Part shown: in pieces, positions 46,633 to 57,248 of the stretch
Numbering within the stretch: the first letter of the stretch is position 1
Layout: each line of letters starts with the position of its first letter
Assembly: GCA_018257865.1 (NCBI GenBank)
Contig: JAEUBA010000015.1
Span: forward strand, 372,001-436,000
Length of the DNA stretch: 64,000 nucleotides
Direction: 5' to 3'
From: Stereocaulon alpinum
Taxonomy: Eukaryota; Ascomycota; Lecanoromycetes; Lecanorales; Stereocaulaceae
Notes under the pieces: model-generated
Told to the model about the DNA's origin: nothing
Database searches by the model: none
What the model saw: the letters and a program-made list of their open reading frames with translations, nothing else
Translations under genes and position numbers: made by a program

Positions 46633-47339
46633 TGTTGTTTTACGTCAACAATAAAGCAAAGTTCACACAACCCCGGAACGCGCCGCCCAAGGGTCCCCTT
46701 GATGGACAACTAAATTTCTACTAATCACGCTTTAAGGGTTTGCTGAAGGGGCTCGCTTACAGTAACAAGCCACCCACCTGGGAAAAGATGAACTTTTTTC
46801 GGTCCTCGACATGCGTGTGAAATGTAGGGTTGAAGCCCTAAGACCTTTAGATTAGCTGCAGCATTTCAACGTACCTCAGTTCTTATCATAATATTGATTG
46901 TTCCGAAAGAATCCCTTCTTTACCACAATGGCCTTTGAGATTGGGGAAATGGTTGTGAGTCCTCGTAATGAAGGCCTCGTGGATCCGGTCACAGCAAACT
47001 CTACCTGTAGGGTCTTGTTGATTTAAGGGCTGCAAACTCAGATTGTTGAGCTCCGTCATCTCGCGCCTTCCCACACAGAAGAATCGCACACGTCTAAGTC
47101 TCCTTCTGACTACACTTCTACGGCAGGTCCACGTCGACTCTGCTCTATGTACGGCTCTTCCGCAGCACTTGTCCTCGGAACCGTTGTTAGCATTCCTTCG
47201 CTGTGCCACCGATCCTACGATTCTATTACTACCTTGACCATCACAACACCACCTTATCATTCGCTTCAGCCAGTCTCTACCGACACTTACCCTATACAAA
47301 TGCCATAACAAAGCTTTGCCAGCCTGACTAGTGTCCACA
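46633..47339. other. Intergenic, GH63-type gene upstream region
   Basis: 0.7 kb. A 150-codon minus-strand frame (46886-47338) has no recognisable content and lies over the leader of the next gene; I do not call it. Confidence 0.45.
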
Positions 47340-50300
47340 ATGGTCGTTACCGACCACCACGAGTACTTGTGCGAGGAGGAGAAGCGGTTGAAGGAAGACC
47401 GTGAGAGGAAGAAGTATTGGAAGCAATTCGGATCATATGTACGGTGGCCAGCGAGTAATCTGAGGCATCAGCGCTGATTAACAAATAAGGTATCTGAACG
47501 GCAATGGGCGACTGGTAAGCATACTCGTCTTGCAAAGGATGAGATTTACTAATGCATCCTTCTTTTAGTGAGAGAAGACTATTCGTGAGTGGCTGAGTCT
47601 CATGTCAGGTACCTTGTGCTGAGCTGGCCTATCAGTGAAAATGGCGACGCATGGAGCCGTAAGCCACATTGCGAAATCCACGAGACTTGGGTCCAAGGCT
47701 GATACGGCCAACGAGCCTAGACTTTCCCCATGAACACGCTAGATCTAGGACATTCCGTTGGGGAGAGGACGGTATCGCAGGTGTCTCGGATTCTCACGGC
47801 CTTATAAACGTAGCATTCAGCTTTTGGAACGAAAAGGATGACTTTCTAAAAGAGAGGTTGTTTGGACTCTCCAATCCGCAAGGCAACCATGGGGAGAGCA
47901 TCAAGGAGTGTCACTTTCACCTTGACAACACGCCTACGGTAGCTAGTCTCCACCAAATTCCGGCCACTGGGCTGACTCCATAATTCCTAGCACTCATATA
48001 TGAAATACCTCTACAAATACCCGCAACGGAAATTTCCCTATGAACGATTGGTCGCAGAGAATGCGAAGCGCAGCAAAGCAGAAAGCGAATATCAGCTCAT
48101 TGATACAGGAGCATTTGAGGATGATCGCTATTTCGACTGCTTCATAGAAGTGGCAAAAGAAGCACACGCTCCAGACGAATTGCTGTTCCGCGTGACTGCG
48201 TACAATCGTGGACCAGAGGCCGCACCTCTTCATATAATACCTCAGGTCTGGTATCGCAACACGTGGAGTTGGGGACCCGAACAGGACCTGAAGAAGCCTG
48301 TGATCAAGCAAATAGCGCCTCTGACAGCACAGACCAAGCATGAAAAACTTGGTCACCAATTCTGCCAGCTTTCGCCCTCACCCAGCATCGGTCAAAGTGG
48401 CCAAGACGTCCAGCCTCGAATGCTGTTCACCGAGAACGAGACCAACCTTCATGCTTTGTATGGCTCCAAGAATCCGCAGCCTTACGTCAAAGATGCCTTC
48501 CACCGACACATTGTAAACCGTGAGCGTGATGCCGTAAATCCAAGATGTCGAGGGTCGAAGCTTGCCGCTCACTATGCCTTCGACGAGGGAAAAGGTGTTG
48601 AGCCGGGCGAGTGCGCGGTGGTACGATTCCGGCTTTCAAGAAAGCACCAGGGCTACCTCGACGAGGAGTACTTTGATGAAGTCATCGAACAAAGAAGAAT
48701 CGAGGCCGATGAGTTCTATTGGCGTATCAGTCCGTTGCCCATGACGGTATGTCCTTTCCGGAGCGGAGTCTTCCTCGTTGGCACCTTCGTCTGAGTCCCG
48801 GCAACCTTTGTGGGAGCACTGACACAGGCTGTGCTTCCTGACTATATCTCACGATATGATCTTACATCCGCAAAGAGAGGCTGACTTGGATCCTACTTAG
48901 GACGACCTCCGTAACATCCAGCGACAAGCTCTATCTGGGATGCTGTGGACAAAACAGTACTACCACTTCGTGTGGGATAAATGGGCGAATGGCGATCCAG
49001 GTCAGATACCACCGTAAGTACATCTCAATCTTTTGTTCCCCAGCCTCAGATTACAGCCAATGTCGTAAGGCAAGCTATGGGTGCTACAACCCGTTTGCAC
49101 TTACTATAGCGAACCTACACGCTCTCTCGACATCAAGGGCGATGTTGACGCCAAAGTCCGCAGGCCTCCGGGTAGAAAAGGAGTTAGAAACTCGAACTGG
49201 AAACACATGCATCTCGATGACGTACTTTCAATGCCAGATTCGTGGGAATACCCCTTCTTTGCTGCGTGGGATACGGCTTTCCATTGCATACCATTGGCCA
49301 TGATTGACCCCGAATTCGCAAAGAAGCAATTGGACCTCTTGACGAGAGAATGGTACATGCATCCGAACGGTCAGCTCCCAGCTTATGAGTGGAACTTTGG
49401 CGATGTCAATCCTCCGTAAGTCATCCTTGCTGAGCTACGGACTCTTTATTCGTGCTCCATCTTGAGCCGGAGATCCAATGTCTTGCAACCCGAGAATTAT
49501 CCATAAGTAGAAGTGCTGACTCCATAAACGATTAGAGTTCACGCATGGTCTGTCTTCCGAGTCTTTAAGATTGAGCGGAAGATGTACGGTCGCGCAGACC
49601 TTGACTTCTTAGAGCGAGTCTTTCAGAAGCTTCTGCTGAACTTCACCTGGTGGGTCAATCGGAAAGACTTCAACGACAAAGGCGTCTTCGAGGGTGGATT
49701 CCTCGGCCTGGACAACATTGGCCTGTTCAATCGGTCAGATCCTTTGCCTACGGGTGGCGTACTGGAACAAGCGGACAGCACTGGGTGGATGGCTTTCTAC
49801 TGCCTCTCCATGCTCAACATTGCCCTTGAGCTTGCCAAGCACCGCCGTATCTACGAAGACATTGCATCTAAATTCTTCGAGCACTTCATTCTGATAAGCG
49901 ATGCAATGACCTACAGGTCTGGAGGACAGGAAGCGTCTTTGTGGAACGAGAAGGACGGTTTCTACTACGATGCTATTTCCTGGGGCGGCCCTTGGACTCA
50001 GCAATTGCCTGTCCGGTCACTTGTCGGCCTCATTCCTCTTTTCGCTGTCTTGACATTAGAACCAGAGCTCATTAATAAGTTTCCCTCGTTCAAAAGGCGA
50101 ATGAACTGGTTCGTCGACAACCGGCACGACGTAGCAGAACGGAATATTGCTAGCTTGAAGCGCCGTGGGAAAGAAGACCGGCTACTCTTATCATTAGTCA
50201 ACAAAGACCGTCTGGTTCAGATACTAAAGAAAATGTTGGATGAAACGGAGTTCTTGGCCGATCATGGCATACGATCCCTCTCCAAATTTCATAAGGATCA

Positions 50301-51250
50301 CCCTTACTCCATGGAAGTTGATGGCCAAAATTTCGAAGTAAGCTACGTGCCGGGTGACTCGGATAGTGGCCTCTTTGGTGGAAATAGGTAGGCGCTTCTT
50401 ATGACTATACCTTATCTTGAATGCTGATACAATCCAGCAACTGGCGAGGCCCTATTTGGCTAGCTGTCAACTTCCTGCTCATCGAGTCCTTGCTTCGCTT
50501 TTACATGTTCTACGGCAAAAGTCTGCAGATCGAGTGCCCAACAGGTTCAGGAAATTACATGCACTTGGGCCAAGTCGCAGAAGAGATTCAGCATCGACTT
50601 CAACATCTATTCTCACGCGGCGACGACGGCAGACGGGCCATCAATGATGGCAATGACATGCTTGACTATGATCCTCATTGGAGAGACTACCTCTCATTCC
50701 ACGAATTCTTTGATGCAGATACCGGGAAGGGACTGGGTGCAAGCCATCAATGCGGCTGGACCGGATTGATTGCAAAGATGATCCACGACACTGGGTATGT
50801 CGTCCCCTTCGTACTTCCAAGCCTTGTCGTTGCGCACTCACGAAAGCGTTCCGTTGTGCCTACTCATCTATCTTACTTCGTTGACGACTGCCGTATAGAA
50901 TCAATTGCAGGCTACCCCAAACTCCAAAAACTCCTACTGCGGCAGCCGCCCATTTCTCTGATTCCTATTTCGATGAGACCTTTACACGCTCGAATAAACC
51001 ACGTATCAGGCGCTCCTCAACCTCTCGGTCTATTGGAAACCGAAGCAGCTTCAACGCGTCCATTAATGGCGATGTTTTGGCTGAATCGGAAGCCGGTTCT
51101 ACAGCCGAGACCGAAGAACGAGAGAGACGGAGAAGCGAAGCAAACCAGCATGTCGCCAACTACGTCAATGATCAGCTCGAGCGTGTCCGCAGCAATGAGT
51201 CTGTGGCAGTGTACGAGGATGAATTTGAGGCTCAACTGGATGGCGTATGA
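47340..51250 (+). CDS. GH63-type glycoside hydrolase (cytosolic, mannosyl-oligosaccharide-glucosidase-like)
   Basis: Eleven exons: 47340-47438, 47490-47514, 47569-47584, 47636-47658, 47721-47938, 47991-48746, 48901-49013, 49164-49415, 49536-50387, 50438-50794 and 50911-51250. They give 3051 nt, or 1016 aa. Conserved blocks: VSERQWATVREDYSENGDAW, RWGEDGIAGVSDSHGLINVA, FWNEKDDFLKERLFGLSNPQ, DSWEYPFFAAWDTAFHC, GGFLGLDNIGLFNRSD, ADSTGWMAFYCLSML and SNWRGPIWLAVNFLL, i.e. an (alpha/alpha)6 barrel of the GH63/MGH1 type. No signal peptide or membrane anchor is seen, unlike ER glucosidase I. The last exon codes a disordered, Arg/Glu-rich tail. Four tiny 5' exons (16-25 nt and up) make this gene hard to predict. 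Substrate unknown. Confidence 0.88.
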
Positions 51251-52025
51251 ATGACGACTTCCACGAATAGCGATAACCATTACGAATGCCCCTGACTAGA
51301 ACAATAAACAGACTTAGACTAAGACTACTGTTATCACTTCCCTTGTGAGCACTTGGATCCTCTTCCGTTGCATGTCATCGAAAGAGGAGAGTGAGTACGG
51401 CATGCGTGATTCTGGCCTTTGCTAATATCTTCGTGTATGCGAGGGAAAGGATCTTAGGAGCCGTTCGAGAGTCCAAGACTCTTTTGATCGGTTAGGCATG
51501 AAAGTTTTCCTGATAGGCTGCACTTCGTGCCATCACACTGTTGGATTATCAGCTTATCGGAAACAATTTCGTGCGGTAAAAGTATCAATTACTAAGATGT
51601 AAATGGTGAGTTGTACACGACGCCTTGGGCATGTTATATTCGAAACAAAGACTACCTGGGATCTATCGCTGTGTGCAATAGGCTTAGTCGTCGAAGTGGA
51701 CGGAAGTGTCACAAACAGGCCATTGAGCACCTGCTCTGCTTTGCTTTGTTGCTATTGGTGTCTGAAAGATTCAGGCAGGTCATGAGATAGCAGTCAAGGC
51801 GGGTTGGTCCTTGCTACTGCATCAAGGTCGCTCGCTACGTGTGTTGCATCAAGCTGGCAAGTCTGGACTTGTAAAGAAGGTATCCTTCATCATTTTCATC
51901 TACCTTGAATCGCTGTAGGAATGCACAGGGAATCAAGATATATTGCTCAGCGCCCGCGATTGTCTCAGCATGTAAGAAACCCGCTACTTTCCATATTCTT
52001 CGTCATTGCTGTCGGCAGACGGTGC
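51251..52025. other. Intergenic, no gene seen
   Basis: About 0.8 kb with only short frames. It presumably holds the 3' UTR of the GH63-type gene. Confidence 0.4.
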
Positions 52026-52470
52026 TTACTTCCTCAAATCCATGTCCAGGCACTGGAATGTCTGAAACCCATCCTTCGCGGATATTTGAAAGCCCTCTGG
52101 CGAGCCTTGGAGAAAGATCGGCAAGCTTGCTTGATCAGCCAATTGAGTTCCGTAGTCGATCAAGGCATTCCCATGTTCTGTCGCTGAAAGGAAGGGTCGG
52201 TGAAGAGTCTTTGGCATAGCATGTGACATTTGCCGCATGTCCCAGTTTTGAGGCCACCTATCGGTGTCCTCTTGCACGCACGTAGGGAGCCTTTGAGGAG
52301 AGGCAAATTCGCCTTTGCTCTTGCCTTCCTTTCGAAGTCCGAAACCTGCGCTCCAGCCTTTTTTATCGCGCTACTGGATTCGGGCTTCAGTCGTCGTGTT
52401 CCATAACGCCCCTATGACGCCCACGCAGCGAGCACGCCGATCTTCTTGTCCACTGCTTTGACGTACTGTC
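52026..52470 (-). pseudogene. GNAT acetyltransferase-like gene remnant
   Basis: On the minus strand, YVKAVDKKIGVLAAWAS (52468-52415) runs into a TAG. IGALWNTTTEARIQ continues in a second frame, which after one more TAG reaches 52026. Near the end DPSFQRQNMG appears in the first frame, and ALIDYGTQLADQASLPIFLQ then GSPEGFQ in the second. Read together these are the pieces of a GNAT fold: the V-D-x-x-x-G strand, the Q/R-x-x-G-x-A/G acetyl-CoA loop and the following helix and strand. The frame changes and stops show the gene is dead. The N-terminal half is not recognisable. Confidence 0.5.
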
Positions 52471-54650
52471 ATGTTGACTCGCCGAATTGACCATAGTGGG
52501 CTACCAATCCAATTTTATCAGCAAGATTCATCGAGATATTGACCTCATCTGCTTAGTCCTCAGAAGAGGCTCCACTAAAGCGAACAGGTCTCTTGGCGAG
52601 TTAGGCAGAATACATGACGTCGCTCATCAAGGGGTGCGCATTGGCCATGACAAGGAACCGGCTGTAAAGATATGCAGCTCGTATGCCAACATGTAGAGCG
52701 GCAATTGGGAGGATACGCGAAGCGATGCAATGACAGGATGAGCAGTACACTTGTAAGGTCGGATTCGTAAGACAGGAGTGATGTCATGAATGAGCTTTTC
52801 ATCACTGATCTTTTCTCTAGATTCAGCATCCAAAATCTTCAGAGCACCCTGCCTGGCACTCTGAGCAACGCTACCGTATCCTTACCCTAGCCCTAGACCA
52901 TTATCCAAGGGCGACGGTCATTCATCTGATGTGAGATCTCCGAATATCCAAAAGCAATCGTTACTTTTGAAGGATACGAAAGATTTATGAGAGCCATGAG
53001 AGAAAATATCTATGCATGCTAACTGGGCCAGCTACTTTCGCTGAGACGAGCTCGCAACGCTGCTGTTGTGGACAACTGATTCTTGATCTGACGTACCTTG
53101 CCACACCAGATGTCTCCAATTGCTTCGACATTACGGGAAGTAAAGCTACAAAAGAAGAATGCATTTAGTCACACGAGTCAAAGGGGTACGAAGCTCTTGC
53201 CATGATTGTGCTTCCACGCAGGCCATAGCGTGAGGGAGTTGCAAAAAGCAGAAGAGATCTTCCCCTATGTGGCTTTTGCATACACTTCTCTATGCTCGTG
53301 AGCCAAAGCAGCCACATCGTTGGCAATACTATAGGCAGTGGCAAGCGTTGAAGTAATAAGATAACGACGAGGTCATACCAAATCTATCTCTAGTGCCTGA
53401 CGAGAAGAAGTCGCGGCAGCAGCGACTGACATCAGCTAGGATCGATCCAGAGTGTGATCAAGTTCCACGATGGCGCCCGTCCGCAGCCAGGCACGTGCAA
53501 TGACAATTCGAATTCCGAGAACGTTCAGCGGCAGCTCTTGCAAGATTGGCCTCAGGCAAAGTCTTGCAAAGTCAATACACCCAAGGACAGTGTCCAATCA
53601 GACGACCAAGACACGGACATGGACACGGACACTGGCGAAGCACATACAATTTTGGGAAATGCACCATGAACCTCTTAGTTCCCAATCAGCCATGAACACC
53701 GGGCGAGTGGCCTCCCCGAAATTGCCCACGAGCTGTGCACAGAACCTGTCCGGCATTCATCATGACCACTTGTGATCCGGCGCTGGGTAGTATGAAGGAA
53801 TCGCCACCATTTGTCGACGAGAATAGGACACAACAGTCAATCTAAACATATTGACCTACTTGAGCAATCAATGGGCGCCAGAGGCAATATAACGGAATAC
53901 TCGGGGACTGGCCGCAAACCCCGGCGAGAAAGGAATTTCAGCCGCACCTGAGCCTTTGCAGGCCAACCAATATAGACTAGGGCGGTGCTACTTGCGCCAT
54001 TGCTGGGCCATAAACGTTCGTCCAGGATGAGAAGTAGTATCTTCTGGTGCCCACGCTGCTGTCCTGTGCCGCGCTTAGTGGCGTGAAGGTGATAGAGACT
54101 GGCCAGCTACGTACACTTGCCCCTCCCTTGGCAAGTTGAGTTGCAAGCTACGTACCTTAGTATATTCTCAAGTCCAAAAATGGTTGACCTCTTTAGCCTT
54201 ATCAGCTACCGGTAAGCCGGAAGCCGCGGAAACATCCAGGGGGATTTCCGTCTCGCCGACGTCGCCGACGGTACTCCAAGCTCTCCAAAGTCCAGGGTCC
54301 AGTCCTGAGTCCACCACCAAAGTCGATGCACTAAGGTAGGTAGTGGCGAACATCATATGGCTTTCTACCTTTATTAGGTATACGGGTCCTTGAGTTTTAA
54401 CTTATTGCATCGTGGCTTTTGCATGACGAGGCCTTGTATTTCGTATTGACAATATTGTTTGCGGTTTAATACTTAATCGTGTTAGGTTCGATTCCTAATG
54501 GCGCTGGTACAATGGTGTAGTGGTTTCGTACTTTTCTAATATCGCGCTTTTCATTTCCACATCAATTGCTTGACCGTCCAACATAAGACGAGGATCAAAC
54601 CTCTCCATGTACTGTGAATCGTCGGCGTGCTTCTACCACATTCAAACAGT
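52471..54650. other. Gene-poor region, no intact gene seen
   Basis: 2.2 kb with only short frames on either strand. It includes a CCCTAGCCCTAG motif at 52885-52896 and a TTAGG-TTCGATT-CCTAA hairpin near 54483 resembling a tRNA T-arm, but no complete tRNA. The last ~100 nt are the leader of the secreted-protein gene. Confidence 0.45.
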
Positions 54651-56006
54651 ATGAACTCCTTCAGCCTCATCTTTAGTGCTATCGCTTTCAGTGCTCATCT
54701 TACCCTCGCTATCCCACAGGCTACTAACGGATGCGGGGCCAATCTCTTGAGCTGTTCAGTGGTTGACCCAACACGAAAGGAAGCACCATGGGCTGGCTCA
54801 ACCGGTTCTTTCCCACAATGCTATGATCCCGCTCGTTACACTTGTGCTGCCAACTTCCTATGTCCCATTGGCAGCCATAAAACCGCCGGCCAGTACGCCT
54901 GCGGGCCAGTCACGTCGTCCTCGCCCACCAAGCCTGCTTCTGCGACGACTCCCGAAGTTAGTGTTACCGTCAACGCTCCCGGAGCTGGCGATGTCGATGG
55001 CATAAAAGGACTCAATTTCATAGTGGATCTCACCATTGATGTATTGTCCGAAGCTTCGAATGGCCTCATCCCCTTCAAGCCACTTTATCAGGACGCCAGT
55101 AGCTCCACCTTTGGGCCTTTTCCTAATGCCGCTTTCCCTGGTCTGGTCGTTCTACAAAACACCACCGCCAAGAAGGCTCCTCTTGTGGGCCCCAACACGA
55201 ACCTGGCTGGATTGTTCCAACTGAATGACGTCGCTTCTACAGATGGCCTCAATGAATACAATTCGTACTGGGACGCCGGGGCAGCAGCGTTTGGTATCGG
55301 CCCTACTGAGCTCGTTGTCTATTACGTCAAAGGCAAAGCTGGAAAGACTGGGTCCTTTACGCCAGGGGCTTCAGATGGACTAGTTTCTAACGTCGTGAAC
55401 ATTCCATTTACAATCTCGAATCGGGCTTCCAACGCTATCCCTCCTACAGACCCCCATTGCATGAACGGCCAGATATTCGCACCCAATAACGCGAACACTC
55501 CTGCAGGCCAGCCGGCAGTCTCCGCCCAGGTCTTCCATCCCAGCGAAGTTCAAACAGTTGGAGTGAATGGGTCAGGCTGGATCCTTGACCTCCTCTTCGA
55601 CGCCACCTCCTCTATGAGCAATGCCTTGATCAGCGCCGATGCGGGGTATAGTTCAGGATTCATTAATCAATCATCGCCGCTGTTCAAACCCGGCCCGAAT
55701 TCTCTCTTGCCGGGGCTCGTCGTAATTCTGAACACCACTACGGACAAAGCCCCGTTCAAAGGCTTAGGCATGAATTTGGCTGGCCTATTCCAGATCAACA
55801 ACGTTCGAGATGTCAACTGCGATACAATCATCGAGATCTGGGCCGCGTGGCTGGTGGGGAAGCCAATCGCGGGACATGGACCTTCTCAGATCAATGCCTT
55901 CCTCGTCAACGGCACTGCCCCTGCTGTCATCACTGACACATCGGCTCTTTCTGCTCGTACCGATTTGATATCCAACGTTTCTACTGTTAATATCATACTC
56001 TTATAA
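54651..56006 (+). CDS. Secreted protein with CBM52-like Cys module and duplicated domain
   Basis: A single exon of 451 aa. I use the ATG at 54651, which gives a clean signal peptide (MNSFSLIFSAIAFSAHLTLA, cleavage near IPQA). Residues ~28-90 hold NGCGANLLSC, then CYDPARYTCAANFLCP and YACGP, a Cys pattern like carbohydrate-binding family 52 of fungal glucan-active proteins. Two related ~130-residue units follow: one from GLNFIVDLTIDVLSEASNGL to NTNLAGLFQLNDV, the second from SGWILDLLFDATSSMSNALI to GMNLAGLFQINNV. The shared PGLVVxxNTT and APxxGxxxNLAGLFQ show internal duplication. Several N-glycosylation sites (NTT, NGS, NQS, NGT) fit secretion. No enzyme motif is seen; it may bind cell-wall glucan. 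Confidence 0.75.
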   Translation: MNSFSLIFSAIAFSAHLTLAIPQATNGCGANLLSCSVVDPTRKEAPWAGSTGSFPQCYDPARYTCAANFLCPIGSHKTAGQYACGPVTSSSPTKPASATTPEVSVTVNAPGAGDVDGIKGLNFIVDLTIDVLSEASNGLIPFKPLYQDASSSTFGPFPNAAFPGLVVLQNTTAKKAPLVGPNTNLAGLFQLNDVASTDGLNEYNSYWDAGAAAFGIGPTELVVYYVKGKAGKTGSFTPGASDGLVSNVVNIPFTISNRASNAIPPTDPHCMNGQIFAPNNANTPAGQPAVSAQVFHPSEVQTVGVNGSGWILDLLFDATSSMSNALISADAGYSSGFINQSSPLFKPGPNSLLPGLVVILNTTTDKAPFKGLGMNLAGLFQINNVRDVNCDTIIEIWAAWLVGKPIAGHGPSQINAFLVNGTAPAVITDTSALSARTDLISNVSTVNIILL

Positions 56007-57015
56007 AGCTTTGCAATGAAGAGATAGACGACCAGTATGAGACTACATGCTGATCATCATCATGATAATAAAATAGTTACTTGGTGATATCGTCACATGT
56101 CTCCTCTAGCAATTATGCTGCCTTATGTCCACATTTACTCTCTGCCTTGTCTGTATCTGCGTTGATGTCGTCAAGATGTTATCCAATCTCAACCCTCTGT
56201 CATCGTAAAGAATCTGTGGGTAATGTAAGACGCACAATGCTTTCATAAGAGAAGTGTGGCAACGTGGAAACAACAGAGTCACCATTCCACAGTAAGGATA
56301 GTTATCTCTGAGGACATGAATATCAAGAACGATTGGGTCTTTCCCATCGCGACCTCTCTTGACATTATAGTACCAACGACGTAGGTCCAACATAGCCTTT
56401 CCTCTGAAATTCCGCACCACCAAGCCACTGTTGCCTCCTATGCCTCCGAAAGTCCCTAGCATGGGATCCTGGACGCGAAGCTGCCGGATTAGCCAATTGT
56501 CGGACGGCCCTGGTTGTTCCTAGCATTGCGACACCTACAATTTTGTCAATGTTGACTCCTACCTCACCGACTGTGCTGCAAAGTCACGTGTAGATATATC
56601 ATATCGCCGCCATGTCGCCCCTGGGACCTGCATAGTAAGGTAAGGACCTCTAGGTATAGGACTAATGGCGTAAACACCGGAGCGATGTTTTCCGCACTAC
56701 GGTAAGGTGCGGGGTCACACTTTCCACTTTCCCACTTTATCCAAAACAACAATGCTCACACATAGCCGAATTAACTGCAAGATAGACGTACCTGCAAATT
56801 AGCCATGCTGGAATTGATAGGCGTCTACCAGCTCGACATCGATACAGACCGTCGGCTGTCCCAAAAGTAACGTATAGGTTCATCAATGGTTGTACGCCAA
56901 GGCTTGGTATAGGTGGAACGAATGACGTACGAATGGCACAATCTCAAGCTTCCCCTACTCTAAGTCAAGCGACCACTCAAACCTTAAACAGTGTCGGTAG
57001 AACCTAGCTGCTAGC
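56007..57015. other. Intergenic, left flank of the retrotransposon
   Basis: 1.0 kb with no recognisable gene. A 118-codon minus frame at 56106-56462 shows no family resemblance. Confidence 0.45.
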
Positions 57016-57020
57016 CTAGG
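57016..57020. repeat. Target-site duplication, left copy (CTAGG)
   Basis: CTAGG directly precedes the left LTR. The same 5 bp (62300-62304) directly follow the right LTR, as expected for a Ty1/copia insertion. Confidence 0.8.
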
Positions 57021-57248
57021 CTTTAGAATATCAGTGATATGATTGGAGGCTTATTGGCCATTCAATGGGGTGGAACAATCTATTGCTATTGAAGTTGTTG
57101 CTGCTAGATAGAATTGCATGCAGAGATTTTATCTAGTGCGCGCATGGAGGCCTTGGCGAGCCCTAGCCCTAGTAGGCTAGCTAAGCGAGCCTGCTAAGCA
57201 TTGCTAAGTAGGCCTCATCTACTATAGTTTTCACCACTTATTCTAACG
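57021..57248 (-). repeat. Left LTR (3' LTR of the element)
   Basis: 228 bp. The inner end motifs TTAGAATA and TATTCTAA are inverted copies lying two bases in from each LTR end; the usual TG..CA ends are mutated (CT..CG). It differs from the right LTR at seven positions, all transitions. Confidence 0.92.

Noticed and set aside
46886..47338. 150-codon minus-strand frame
   Set aside because: Composition is unlike a real protein (very rich in Arg and Cys), there is no family resemblance, and it covers the leader of the GH63-type gene.
54480..54560. tRNA gene, possibly permuted: a T-arm-like hairpin followed by an A-box-like TGGTGTAGTGG
   Set aside because: The acceptor and anticodon arms cannot be paired in either order, so it is at best a tRNA-derived relic.
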